Shown here: positions 33,967 through 48,900 of the stretch, in pieces | How the letters are laid out: each line of letters opens with the position of its first letter | How positions within the stretch are numbered: position 1 is the first letter of the stretch | Assembly (NCBI RefSeq): GCF_024868665.1 | Contig: NC_079901.1 | Location: 8,326,949 to 8,390,948 of the forward strand | Reading direction: 5' to 3' | Length of the DNA: 64,000 bases | DNA from: Triplophysa rosa | Taxonomy: Eukaryota > Chordata > Actinopteri > Cypriniformes > Nemacheilidae | Made by a program: the position numbers and the translations under genes | The notes under the pieces: model-generated | What the model saw: the letters and a program-made list of their open reading frames with translations, nothing else | Database searches by the model: none | What the model was told of the DNA's origin: nothing

Positions 33967-36900
33967 GTAAGGTCAACACGCTGACAGCTGACCAGCAACC
34001 ATTTGCATACGCTGATGACAACTTTACTGAACCCAGAGTTGACGTTGCATCAATATAGCCCATTAGTAGAGCTTGAATGATGTTAATCACCTTCGTTACT
34101 TTCTGCTGTCATCGGGGATATTTTTGCAAGGTTAAAGGGGGTCCTGTGGGAAGTGGGATGGTAATGTGCTCGTGATATCGCTTCATTTCACTGTGTAAAG
34201 TCTGAGCTGTACTGACTGGCCTCAGTGTAGTTACATGTCGCTTTATGTAGATAGCTCGAGCTATCCAGGTCACGATTATGACTTCTGGCACGAGGACTGG
34301 AAGGGTTATGTTAATACTAGCCGTATTATTTTGTTTTATTTGTGGTAAAACGATAACTACAATTTCACTGTGGTCTCCACACAATTAACCATAGTATAAC
34401 CATGAGATTTGTGGTAAAATAACTTGGTAAAACAAATGGTAATCAATCTGCCAAAAACATGCTTACTAAACTTGCTTACTAAAATAATTGTTATTATTTA
34501 TTTTGTAGCTTATATATGTCCATTGCACATGTGTTACACACTCTCGCTCTGTTTCTAATGGAACAGTTGACATATCATAACTAACTAACCCTGCTGTAGG
34601 GCTTTCACAATTATTAAATAATCGTCTCATCGCAATTATTGGACATAATCGCATTTATTTCAGATAACCGCAATTATTGCGAATCCTTAGAAAACAAGGG
34701 TGATCTGCAGCATCTGCGACCTTTTACATCCACCGTCCTTGATCTGCACTCACTGTTACGTTCAAATGACATTTCTCCATCATTTGAGTTGTATTTTTTG
34801 TGTTGATTTGTTTGGTTACTGTGATTCCAGACTTGCTGCATCTACACAGCAAGACGACATCATCCTCGTATTTAGTTTTAGTTTTCTGTTAAGGTCACTC
34901 TGTAGTAAGTATTATTAGTTATTTACAACATTTTCACATTTCTAAAGGATATATTTTCTTCGTTGAATAAATTAATTGTTATTAAGCGTTATGTCGTCAA
35001 AGCCTTAAAATAGACAATAAATCGCCATAATCGCAATTATTTAATAGACAATTAATCGACAGCCAAATTTCATAATCGTGACAGGCCTGTTCACTAGCCG
35101 TATTATTTGGTTTTATTTGTAGTTAAACCATAATAACTACAAATTTACTATGGTCTCCCCACAATTAACCGTAGTTTATCCATGATGTTTGCAATACAAT
35201 TATTTGGGTCATTCCGTGTCAAATCAACCAAATTTTTTTATATTTTCCTGGCTCGAATTTTTGATTTTTTTTTTCTATTTTTACAGAAGCAAGACCAATG
35301 AAAAATTATTTTATTAAAAATGTATATTATTATTTATATTAAATTATTTTAAAAATTATAAAGAAGCAAAAATTATGAAATGCCACCGATGAATAGTTAT
35401 TAAGTAATCCATTAATTTGTAAAGGGCGGTAAAAATTAACTGTAACTCATGAAATGTTGGAGATACCTTAATGTCCTTTTAGATTCTTGTACTTGACAAA
35501 CTTGTCTTTTGGGCACTACATAAAGCCCTATATGGTTCAGTCTTGGAGATAAGGGGATCTAAATATGGCTTCATGAGAAAACAGAAGTCGCAGTTCTTTG
35601 ATGTCATACGCTGTCTGCGCATCCTGCGCATGCTGGAAGAAGTCGAACACGTGCTTACATCGGGGGCTTCGATGAGGCTACCACTGAAAGTACAATAGTA
35701 AATCAATGAGTGAGATTAGTTTTGAGTGACAGTAAAACTGACCAATCATATCATCTTTCTATACGGGCGTTAACTTGCTAACTTTCCCCCATCTGTGGGG
35801 TTGTTCACCAGCAGTCTCGTAAAGCAGAAGAAGCAACAGAAGTTGGTTCGCCAACCACCTTAAAACTTCAAAAGAAGAAGAAATGCGGAAAACGCCATTC
35901 AAAACAGCATGAGGATAAACTTTGTTATCAAGTCTCGGGAAAAAAAGAGAAAAGCTGAAAAACGTTGTTCAATCAAAACAACAGGAGGAAGACTTTGTTA
36001 TCAAGTAATTTGATCATCAAATTGTAAGTTATTTATGATTTATTAGGCCGCTGTGCCTCAATTCATGGTTGCTGATATGCACGTTTGTTTATGTTGGTTA
36101 GCTTTATTTGAGATGAGTGATTTTGACTGTGGTCAGTATTAAATTTAACATATTGTGCATATTTGCTGTTATTCTGCATAACAGTGACATTTTATCAGAT
36201 AAATTGTAAATTTATTACGGTCAGTTCCATACATTTAGTTCACCGTACCAGTTTAATATTAAGATTTATTACCATCAAAGTTTATTCGTTGGTGAATCTC
36301 TGTTTACTGTCTGCTAGTGTAGTCACCGGTTTTCTTTGCTGAGAGCGCTCTCATGTCTGACTCAAATATAGAGTCTTACAAATAAACTATTCGGACCAAA
36401 TTAATGTGCCTCAACTTTTTAAATGGTTATGTTCAATGCAGTTGTTTTGACAGAAGGAAAAAATATACACGTCTAGTTTCAACATTATTTGTTCTTCAGA
36501 CATTCCTCTTTAAAAGAAATGAAGTACCATATTTTGGAAAAATGACCCACATTTAGTCTTTGAAGACTGAAAATGTGTGCAATGCATTTTAACAGTTTTC
36601 TCATCAGATCCTTATATCTCTAGGACTGAACCTTATAGGGCTATATGTAGATCCCAAAAGACAAGTTGGTCAAGTACAAGAATCTGAAAGGACATTAAGG
36701 TATCTCTAACGGTTCTGGAGTTACAGGCATGCAAATTTGGTAAAAAAAACACAAAAAATGCCCTTTCTACATATTTGAGTTGTCACCATTGGCATAAAAT
36801 GCATCAAAGATTGCTCAAATTAACAGATTTTACTAACAGATATACCGTTCTCTGTGTAAAAATAAAATTATGATGCTGGCATATTTCTCGTCATTTTATA

Positions 36901-39900
36901 CCCCCTCTGAAAATTGTCATTGTTACCTCCCTTTACCAATTAATTGATTACTTTTCATCGGTGGCATTTACTATTTTGGCTTTCATCACTACTGATGTTG
37001 GTCTTGCTTCTGTAAAAAAAAATATATATATATTCGAGCCAGGGACCTCTGGTTGAGTTGACACAGAATGACCCATTTGGTAAAACAAATGGTAATCTGC
37101 CAAAACATGCTCATGTGCTAATAAACAACAAGGGTTGTTTATTGTTGTTATGTATTTTGTAACGTGCTTCACTCGCTCTGTTTTTATTAACAGAACAGTT
37201 GACACCTCATAATTTAACCCTTAATCAAACACAAACAAAGCTTTTGTTAAAAACAATTGTGTTGCTGAGATGCTTTTTAAACCATGTTAATGTAGTTCCC
37301 ATCTATTATTGGCTGCTTTTTTGTCATTATTCAGTCAAATTCGTCCATTTCAAATGCATTTTTATTGAATACATTTTTAGTTTGTAATAAAAAAGTTTAT
37401 ATTTGAAATTCGATTTTTGCCTATGTAACTAATTTCAAACATTTAAGCATACACGTACACGTACTGTGTGTTTATATATGCAGCCATGGAAAAATTAAGA
37501 GACCTTTCCAATTTTTTCTGTTGAATTTCAACAAAATCAAACCTCAGGAGTAACAAAGCCATCCAACAGCAATGTGAAAGACTGACAGCATGACAACACG
37601 CATGAAAACTAGGGCTGGGCAAAAAAAATGCGGTCGATTCAATATCGATTCTCAAAAGCTGTGAATAGATTTTTTTTTTATATTTCTGCAAGCACTGAAC
37701 ATTCATTAACCTGAATGTTATTGCTACTATTATCCACGTCACTTGTCACTTTTCTTTTTGCAACGGGTGGATGTTACAACATGGAGCATATTTTTCATTT
37801 ATTGCTCAATTACATGCCAGATGCGGTGTGTCCTTGAATTCAACATCACCTTCACATTAAAGGCAGCGGTTCATATGATTGCAGGACATCTTTACAGCTA
37901 ATTCTGTGAAATTTTATTTGTGAGAGAGACAGAGAGAGACGCGCGTGCGCTTTATTACTGCCGCAAACATTTTGGCAGTGTCGGTAACTTTACTTCAGAC
38001 GGAAGCGGGTCTGACAGTAGCCCCACCGCTCGTGACATCCTTTGACATCATACAGTGGTCGCGTGCACACAGTTCCTGTACTAAACAACTTGTCAAAGTA
38101 TGTTCTGTGCATCCCGGCCACGAGTGCAACTTCTGAGAGAACAGTCAGCTTTTGTGGGCGGAGTTTGGAGGAGAGACGTGTACTGAAATGGTTGTCAGTC
38201 AGCATCAGTCAGAATTGCTTGCATTGGATGTTTTTTTTTCTCAAATCTTTTTGCAATGTAGCCTATCATAATCCAACAGTTTTCTTTTATTCGTATTTTT
38301 AGTTATAGGCCTAATGTGGAATGACAGTTTTTAATGAAGTGTTTTGTTGTAGGGGTACAGAGTAACTTACATTACATTCTTTTAGCAGTCAGTTATAGGC
38401 CTAATTAATATAGGCTATTCGTGAAGGGAGAGGGCTCAATTTTTTGTTTGAATTTACCTTGTTTTGCTCAATTTTATATTAAGTTGTATTGTATTTTATT
38501 GAAAAGCAAGACAAATTATAAAAAGCACATTTTGACTATTCAGTTTGTGCAATAGTGAAAAAATGGCTTAATAAAAAGAAGAAATGCAAAAAAGCATGTT
38601 TGGTGTTCGATATTATTCGGCCTTCGGCCAAGTGTTTCACATCATGTTCGGCTTCGGCCAAGAATTTTCGTTTCGGTGCATCCCTAGAATCGAATCGAGA
38701 GCTTGTGAATCTGAATTGAATCGGAACATCAGAATCGATACCCAGCCCTAATGAAATATAAAAAATGATAGAAAAGGTGATAAAACAAGGTTATCACATG
38801 TTTTTGAACTTTTCCTAAATACATGTCTGAATATTACTGTTGTCTTGCTTAAAAGTAAATACATGACGGCATTTTAATGCCTTAAAGAACCAAGAGCACT
38901 GCTGAAGCTGGAACGCACGGCACATTACTTTCGCGAGAGGATAACGGACCTACACACGTTGAAACGGGAGCCCCACGAACTCGTTTTAACCCTCGCGTGT
39001 GCATGATATCTTTTGTGCGCGCAATACAAGCCCCTCGCGCGAAGACGTCTCCCATAGGCAGGGGTGTCACAAGTGGGGGGGAAAGGGTGACTGATTACAT
39101 AGGGCCTTGGCATGTGAGGGGCCTTGAAGTTACCTTGAAATTATGATTATTATTATTTTACAATTATTACAAAATACATAATTTTTTTACTGTTCAATAG
39201 GTAAATGTGTAATGTTTTGGATTAGTGTTGCACAGTGTCTATTAATGAAACACAATTAAAATAAAATATAGTTAAACTGTCAATTCATGTTTAAGAGGAG
39301 ACTGTCTGGGGGATGCTATCTATTAATATTTAGATATTACTCACTTTGCACAGGGCCTGCGATTCTGTGCTACGCCCCTGCCCATAGGATGCGGATAACC
39401 ATTTCCAACAGTCTCGCACTACATCCTCTCACACCTGCGGATTTTGCTCATGCAAACACCGCGGGGCGGGACTTGCTGTTGTAAGTGTAACCTAAAATGT
39501 CATTGGTTACTTCCCCTTTTCCGGAAATCACTTGTGATTGGACGTCTGTGATCATCAATCTACACCTGAAGACATGTGTTTCATTATTATTAAACATGGC
39601 CGTTTTAATGTAATTGAATGTTTTATCAATACTTTATTAGCAGAATGTCTTGTTTGTTTCTATGGTTATAAGTGTTGTAAATTGGTTAAAACCTTTATAT
39701 TTTAATTCTACATTTAAAGCACTGCGTTGTAGCCAGTTAAATCGTTTGTATTGGAGCAAATTGGTCATTTACAACTGCAGCTTCCAACTACATACTTACA
39801 TGTTTACCCCACCATGATTAAATCTAAACCTGCCTGTGAAAACCCAGCTAAAATAATTTTTTGGTGATTTACATTTTTTTTAACATAAAATCAACATTAT

Positions 39901-42900
39901 GTGAAAATATAACCTGGATATCTTAATACTGACTGAGTAAAGCCATGTCTTTGAGTCATGAGTTTGAAATCATAGTGAAATTGATGGTGAAAATCAAACT
40001 TTGACGCTCGTTATGTCAGAATTAGATTATGAACTTTAGCCTGGTTTTTATAGACTAGGTCACATATAGGCCACTAACGAAGATGTAAACAACGCTGTTT
40101 CAGTTTTTTAACACTACACACATCTTTGAACAAAATACAACCAATTATATATATGTGAGAAAAAATACAAAAAAATCCCTGAAACCAGTTGTAAACTGTG
40201 TTCTCATCTTGCAAAGTGGTCTGTAGCTTCTAAGAACCTTGGAAATGTGAAAAGTTTTTAAGTATGAAATTGATTAATTGATTAATTCATTAATTGAGTG
40301 CTTTTCCACCATCGCGCCGAACCGTTCTAAGCACAGTCTGAAACGGTTACAGTTATGTTTCCACGTGAGCCTGGTTCGACACGACATGATTACAAACTGT
40401 TCTCAGCTCGGAATTTTCAGCACGGTTCTATAACTGTGCTGGATCGTGCTAATGAATGCGCGCAGAGGCGTTATAGCTCAGTCTCTTGTGTTACCGAGGC
40501 AGCGCGTGACGCGTTTGTGTTTACATTCTAAAAATTTCCGTTATCAGCCCTGCGGTGGAAAATGACACCATTTACGTACCGGCTGGCATGGATCGGATTA
40601 GGGTTTTTTAACATATGACATGTTTAGATGGGTTGTACTCATGCTGTACCTCATACTCGGAAATTGCAGTCATAAGGTCATTGATGGCTTACAAAACGTT
40701 AGATGACTGAGATCACTATGTGATTTGTTGATATCTAATGTGGCTTGGTTAATGTCTTTAATGTCTGGTGTAAATGTTCTGGTTCACAAATGCACTACTG
40801 TGACAAAATAAACATAAAGACTTAAGACTTGTACACACCGGGACGATAATCGCACGAGCTTATCGCCAGTGTTTTTTGAGACATTTTTCGACGTTCGTAC
40901 CCAAGCGATTCTCACTGGCGATGAGCAGAGTGAGCGTGCAAATTCACTCCCTGACATAGGATGGCGCTTGATGAAAAACATAAAAACCCCGGTACACAAG
41001 GTGGTGCTGTGCAACTTTATGCTTCTGACACTCGCTTGTTACACAGAAGAATAATTGAACTTCGTCAATGTGTGCTTGGCAAGACCGTTTTGTGCTTGAG
41101 CACCACCAAGTCGTGTTTTACTTTAACTTCAGCAGCTCCAGGCACATGAACAAAGGCGCCAATCTCATTGGTCGGCCAGTTTTTAACGTGGCGCGTCAAA
41201 CCAAAAACGAACCCGAGGCGTTTAACAAAAAAATGAAGCTTTTACGCCAGCCGTTTCGCGCGACAGTGTGTACACTCACATTGGTGCCCCTTATTTAGTC
41301 ACGAGGCGTTAAATGTTGACGATCGTCCTGGTGTGGACAAGCCTTTACTGACTAACTTAGACATCAACACTCATCATACAAATCTCAACAATGGTGGATA
41401 TCAACAAAGTAATTCAGATAAACAGATCAACCACAATGCATGCTGGGAGTCATGAATGAGTTTTGTACTATAATGTTACCCAGCATGTATTGCCGCTTTC
41501 TTTTTTGGATTGTCACCATAACTGAGTTTCATACGCATATTCTTGATGTTGCATTCTGTTAGTTCCTAAGAGTATGACAGTTATAACACCACTTTAATCT
41601 CAAACTGAAGTATAACACAATAATCACACATTAAAACACAACAAAGTCAAGAGCAATTATTTAGGTAACTTTACAATGATTACATCACCATTTACAAATA
41701 ACCATCACTGATGGCAGTTTGATGAAATTTCAACGTTTATTGCGGGTGCAAAAGTGATATTGATTCAGTGCAAAAAGACATTGGCAAATCAATCATTTTT
41801 CTTAACATTGATTCAATGTTTGCTTGCTATCAGGGTAGTAATGTTTTTATGGTTACTGTAGATGGCTACAAGCTAGTTAACTGGGTTCATAGAAGTTCCT
41901 TCTAGTCAATCAATTTCTGTCACCTGTTTGACCTTAACCTGTTTCTCCAGTTTTCATTTTCTGCAAATAAATGCAAATAGAAACAATATTTTTATTTGAC
42001 GTTTGCTAGAGATATTGTTGGCAGTTCACAGAATGAAATAAAAACTAAATAATTTGACCTAAACGCATACCTATAAACGGTTCATTTTAAAACCCGAAAA
42101 ACGGATTTTGAAATGGTCTCTTAAATTTTTCAAGGCTGTACGTTCATGTTTTGTTCAAACTCCAAAAAGCACATTTATCTATCAAAAACACCCAAACGAC
42201 GTAAAAAAAGGTGAAACAGTGGGTGCATGTGAGCTTTTTTTAGCAAAATTACCCCCAAAACAAACCCATAAACTAAGAACCATGTGCCATCAGGGTTAGT
42301 AAATTATGAGAAAATATACACTGTTACTTTCTGTAAACTATACATTTAAAGAGGTCATTTAATCGCCTTCATGACATTTCAAACCTATATGACTGTCAGT
42401 GGTTTTGAGTTCATACAATGGAAGTCAATGGGGTTCAATGTTGTTTGTTTATCAACATTCATCAAGATATCGTCTTTTGTGTTCTGCGGAAGGAAGAAAG
42501 TCATACAGGTTTGAAATGACATGAAGGTGTGTTTTTATATTTTTGGTGAACTATCCCTTTAAGTAAGTCCATACTTCACTACACCGTGGAACTGTAATGA
42601 CCTAACATTGCCTCAACACATCTGCTGCTTAGCTACAGTATATGTGGGTATTTGTCCAATGTCTCTGCAATGCTGCGACTTCATCAATATTTTACCTTTA
42701 GGTGGCTTCACAACAACTTCACTTTTTGCACTGCAGGAAAATAATTCAATAATTTGAAAAACGACCGAGCTGTATACCATAAAACCAGTGACACTGACCA
42801 ATGGTCTTGGAGCATTTGCATGCTCAGAGCTTCTGTCTCAGCTCATGTTTCTCTGGTTTCTCAATCAGATCTGGTGGTTGGATGCAGAGCTGACGTGCGG

Positions 42901-45900
42901 ACAGACTCGTCCGTTGGTCTTCACGCAGGGTCATTCTGTTTGCAATCGGTCTTTTTTCCCTTGTTTTGACACGCCGGCTGTCAAAAGCACCTACTCTGCC
43001 ACTGTCAGGGTCAGTCAACATGCTCCTCACATACAACACACGCAATATTATTGTTTGCTTGTGTGTTGAAGTAAATGTATGTTTGTGTCATCACAGGTAC
43101 CAGAAGGTGTCACCGTGTTGATGAGTGCCTCCAGAAGTGCGTACTCCAAACAGGACAGGGTTTTCCAGTTCTCCATGGAATATCCTGTCCCGGCATACTT
43201 AGTTGCCCTGGTGGCAGGAGACCTACAGCATGCAGACATCGGGCCCAGGTAAGTTTAATAGAGATTCAGTCTAAATCCCTGCTTCAGGACGACAACATAG
43301 CACTAGGTCATATGAGTTCATTAGCGGCTGCAGTGGTTATGCTTTAACCATGCAGGTTGACCAGCTGGATCAGCACTAGACTCAGCATAACTAGTCTGAA
43401 AAGGCTCCTGGGATAAATATCTCCGGTTCATTGTTTTGAGTGTACAGTATAGCTGCATTAGCACCAGATTTTGATTCGGATCATTTCAACAAATCTGCCC
43501 AACTAAAACTTTCCTTTTGAAGCTGTGTAAGCTGAAATGCTTTCCGCAGGCCATCACCCTCATAAATCGTTAACATTCCACAACAATTAATATAACTTGC
43601 AATATTCCACTGTTTACAACTGTATATATAGTAATGTTACATATGTATGCAAACTCTTTTCTACTTATTCATTTTTCATGTACATTACTTCGGGACATCA
43701 CATTATCCCTTACAGGTGCGAATTACATATGTGAATAAGTATAATTTACAGAATATATTGCCTGGTGCAATTATATGCAAAAATATATAGACCAGTTCAA
43801 GAGATGTAAACACTTGTTTAGAAGAACGTCCGGTTTCATTTTTCTTTATTTTATTTTCTTAATTTTACATATATATAATAAAATTTTAAATGAATTAATT
43901 CCTTTATCATTTTTAGTCAGTTATAAGTAATCTGTTTTTATATTTTGTTAAAAAACTTAAATAGGATGATCTTCTGGACCAGCGTTGAACAAGCGCTGTT
44001 AATTAGTATTTTTATCATTTTAAATATTTATTATTTATTTTATAATTTATAATATTCAAAGTAATTTTTTTTAATTAATTTTAAAATTATTTTATTTGTC
44101 TGTAATTAAAATATTAGATTTTTATTTTATTTTAATATTATTCTGTACAACTGTTGTATTATTAATTAGGGGTGGGCTAAGGGGGCTGAAGCCCCAAATG
44201 TTTTCAGTAAAGCGGCGAATGTTTTTCTACCATACCCTGTACGAATCACTTTGGGGCCATTCACATTTCAGATCTTTTACATGCACAAATAGGTTATTTT
44301 AAATGGAGATGCGCGGCACATGCGCTAAAATAGAAAGCAACGCTGTGGCGGAACGCATATTCGACACACTCTTTTTTTTCTAGACGAAAATCCATTTATC
44401 CTTTGGCAAAACCTTCACATCTTCACCGGCGAGCACGGCTCATGGTTGCTTAGCAGTGGCAGCTGCGACATCTTTAAAAACAATGGAAAAAGTGGCGTGT
44501 CTCGCATTTTACAAACGTTTTTAGTAGGGCTGTCATCATTGACGCGTTAATTTTTTCAGATTAATGGGTTAAAAATATTTAACGACATTAATGCAACATC
44601 CGTTTTTTCTGTCATCATTGTCTATCGTTAAATATACAGTATATATAATCACGCTATTATTCATATAAAGGCCTTTAAACTATTTAGGTGGGATTTGAAA
44701 CGTCCAGTATAGATGACAGCTTCTGGTTGTGGAACACGGCTCCTGTGAGTCCTGTCACTAATGTTAATCAAAGAACAAAAGAAAAGAAGAAAACAATGAG
44801 ATGTAGTAGCTTTAATGAGGATTCTTCTGTATTTCATGTGTTTAGCAGTAAAGACTGTAAAGTGTTTGAGAACTTTATTTGTTAGACATGTAGGAAGGGC
44901 ACACTTATTATAATGGGTTTGAAAAAAATAATATATTTAATGAAGACATCAGTTGCAAACCAACAATATTAGCATGTTGGCTTTCATTCATAAAATTGTG
45001 CTGTTAAAGAAATGTGTTGTTTCTACATTAATTTGGAGATAAAATGTGAAATTATTAGAATGTAAAAGTATATTTAGAAACATAAATGCTGTGTGATTAG
45101 TTGGAAAATCACAAAAAAAACAATTTTTTTAAATCGATTGACAGCACTAAAATAAACATGTTAAATAAAATAAATAGTGTATGTTTAATTTCACTATATG
45201 TGTGCGATTAATCGCAGTTAATCGCACGAAAAGGGTGCGATTAATCGCGATTAAAAATTTAAATCTGTTGACAGCCCTACTTTTTAGACAAGAAATGTTT
45301 ATTTGAACTCATAAATGGATGTCTCTGGGCTAAGCCCACTCACCCTAAACTCCCCCCCCTTCATTTGACTAAAATCTTATTGTCAGATGTCTTGATGTTG
45401 TACGTGAGTGTATGGAAGCCTTTTTTAAGCAGACTTGGCAATAAAGCTCTTTCTGATTCTGAAATGCTAAAACACGTTCCACTGGGGTCTGAAGACACTT
45501 TTGAGATCAATGCAAGAACGTGTCTGTGTAATCAAATGCAGATCCAGTGTTGTGAAGGGTGTTTTTGTAGTGATAATATAGTTATCACATGACTATTTGT
45601 CTGGGGGGAGGTAACTAGAGAAGAATAAAGTTTGTATACTGACAAACATGCAAAAATAAGAGAAGTGGCTGCGACTCGCAGTGATACTGGAACCAGGCGG
45701 CTTCTCAAGTGTTTATGAGAGGATAACAAAAAACATGTTACTTGTACTGGAATGTGTGCAAACGCGTACACAGAATACGGGAAACTAGCAGTACAAATGA
45801 TAAAAACCTGCGACGTTGAACTCTTTGTGGACAAACTTTTTCGGAAATTAGACTCTTGTTAACAGTTGCATTGCTTACATATGTCAGTGTCTTTGTTTTC

Positions 45901-48900
45901 TTGTCTCAGGAGTCGTGTGTGGGCAGAACCCTGCATCTTGACGTGTGCGGTCAGTAAATTGGGTGGCAGTGTGGAACGCTGGCTTAATGTGGCCGAGGGG
46001 CTCTTCGGGCCTTATGTATGGGGAAGGTCAGTTTCATTTATAATATGCATTTCAATTATAAACTGAATCTGCTAAACACTTTTATTTTATGATAATATAA
46101 ATAGTATCTTGCTTGTCCTTACTGCTCTATTCAGTTCACCTGTCTCTCTTGAACAGGTATGACATAGTGTTCCTTCCTCCTTCCTTCCCCATCGTTGCCA
46201 TGGAAAACCCCTGTCTCACCTTCATCATTTCCTCCATACTGGAAAGTCAGGAGTTTTTGCTCATTGATGTCATTCATGAGATCGCTCACGGCTGGTTTGG
46301 CAATTCCGTCACCAATGCCACATGGGAAGAGATGTGGCTCAGTGAGGGACTGGCAACTTACGCTCAGAGACGCATTACAACAGAAGCTTATGGTATGTGA
46401 TCCTCACGCATATCCCACATTCCATAAATAGTTTAGTGTTTTGGTGGTTCATATCAATGTCCAACAATCGTCTCCTCCTCACTTTTTTGATACAGGAGAA
46501 GCTTTCACGTGTCTTGAGACAGTGTTCCGTCTAGATGCTCTTCACAGACAGATGCGTCTTCTGGGAGATAACAATCCTGTCAGTAAACTGCAGGCCAAGT
46601 TTGAGCCAGGTACAACATTTGAACAAAGTTACTGCCTTTTTTGTGTTAACCTGTTTTGGGGTCTGGTAGAGTTTTTTAGTTTGGCACATGGTGCTTTTTC
46701 CATACACTTGAAATAGCTTTGTGGTAAAATCATGCTTGAAAGAAGCAAGGAAAAGTTCAGCTTGTCTGGAAATTGAGTATTTCTAATGCACGTGTGAAGT
46801 GTCAAACCTATGAATCACAGGGTTGATGTGTTATTTTCTCTCTTTATCTCCACAGGTGTAAACCCCAGCAGTCTAATGAATCTGTTCACCTATGAGAAAG
46901 GCTTCTGCTTTGTTTCGTATCTTTCACAGCTCTGCGGTGACATCAAGAGATTTGACACTTTCCTTAAGGTGAGAATAATACATAGTCATTTATGTCCCAT
47001 TATATGTACAGTGCTTTACAAATTTGTTAGACCATCTGTCATAATAAAGAGAAAAAACACTAATATTTAAGGAATCGGTCAAAAACTTAAAAACAAAAAT
47101 GTTTTTTGTAATTTATTAGGCAAATAACAAACTGAAACAAACAAATAGTCTTTATTTACATTTTTATACCCAAATATCAAAACACTGAAATCAACTATAA
47201 CATTCAACCATTAAAACTACAGCTGCACCGACACTAAATTTCTCCACCGATACCGATATCCATAGTGTAAACTGCCGACACAGATTCTGCAGATTAAAAT
47301 AATATTTCTCAACTTTCTGAATGTTATTAATTCATATGATGACTATTAATATCGAACAAATTCATTGCATTTTCCTGTCATCTTTTGATTGACAAGATAC
47401 TGTATATCGGCCCTGATCATTGGCCAAAAGCTGACAGTGTGAAAAATTGCTTTTATCAACCGATACAGATTATAATTGGCCGATATATTTTTTAAAACAT
47501 AAAAACTAAAAATGTTTTTTAATTTATTAGGCAAATAACAAACTGAAACAACTAAATAGTCTTTATTTACATTTTTATATCCAAATATAAAAACGGCCTA
47601 ATCAACTGTAACATTCAACCATTAAAACGTGTCGGTTAAGTTTGTAACCTTGGTTCCCTGATGGAGGGAACGAGACGTTGTGTCGAACCGACAGATGGGG
47701 TTCGTCCCTGAGAACCAATCGCTTCCGACTACTTAGAAAAGGCCAATGAAAATTGGCGAATGAAATTTGCATGCCGGACTCTCCGGGTATAAAAGGGAGA
47801 CGGCGTGCTTCATTCATTCACCTTTGTTCTTAGGAGCCTGAGACCTCTCACGACTGCTGCAGAGGACAGCACGTGTTGTGGCAAGAGCACACAACGTCTC
47901 ATTCCCTCTATCAGGGAACCGTGGTTACAAATGTAACTGAGACGTTCCCTTTCTGTCGGTCTCTCGACGTTGTGTCGAACCGACAGATGGGGTTCCAATG
48001 GAAAACGGCATAACACTGTGCCCTGTCACAATCTCAACGAAGCGACGGTGACTGGCCTGGGCGTGTCAGCCGTGAGTGCTACCGCGAAATTGTAACCTAC
48101 CAGTGGGTAGGTAGGGGGTCCCAGAGCTTTCTTGAAAGGTGGGAAGGCCCCTACCTTCGGCCTCACAGGCGGCGGCCTTGTTTCTCTAACAGCGAAGAAG
48201 CCGCCCGGAACCGTAAGGCCACTGGGTAAGAGCTACTTCCTCAAGTGGGGGATGCGCTACAGAGACCACTTCCTACCGCAGGGAGGAGTCTAGTGGAGAT
48301 ACCAACATGGTCTCACCGAAGGGGGAGAACTCATGGGAAGAAAGTGCGGATGAAGAGTAAACCGCAAGGTGGAGGGACACCTGGGGAGGTCATGGGTTAC
48401 CAAGGTGGGAACCAGCATGAGGATACATCAGACGGAACCACCCTGCTGGGGGGTTGCAACGTCTGGTAGCACTAGGTCCGGTTAGAGCTGTGATGCGAAT
48501 AACTCCAGAACCCGGCCTAAGGGGCAGGGCTGCTCTGCCCAGCCCGCCCCAGAAGGTGCTTGCTTAGTGATGGATGGAGTGCCTGTTCTTCGCCCAGTGG
48601 GGAAAGAAGGGAGGCTGGATCGGTATACTGACCCACTCGAGAGAGGGGGAAAATAACCAATATAGGCGTACACCCTACCAGTTGCCGGTCCTAAATGTTG
48701 CCATGCAGGACGTGGGCTGACACCGGCTCTACGCGGAGGTTGTAGAACCTCGCGAAGGTGTTGGGTCTAGCCCAACCCGCAGCTCTGCATATGTCTGTGA
48801 GAGAGGCACCTCGTGCCAGTGCCCAAGAGGAGGCTACACCCCGGGTGGAGTGGGCCCTCACTGCTAGGGGGCACGGGCGATTTAGGGATTGGTAAGATGC

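Larger units (their letters stand above)
39383..42868. other. rnpepl1 intron 1, right part
   Basis: Contains two probable MITEs (40,300-40,575 and 40,828-41,342), one decayed AGTTCACCC-family MITE (42,346-42,563) and the terminus of the AAATTTAAGAGACC repeat near 42,133. No exon or gene was recognised elsewhere. Confidence 0.5.

Noticed and set aside
37945..38302. Possible host gene around the IPATSATSER motif
   Set aside because: The motif is the hAT dimerisation domain, with transposon termini nearby and no upstream catalytic domain; it is a relic.
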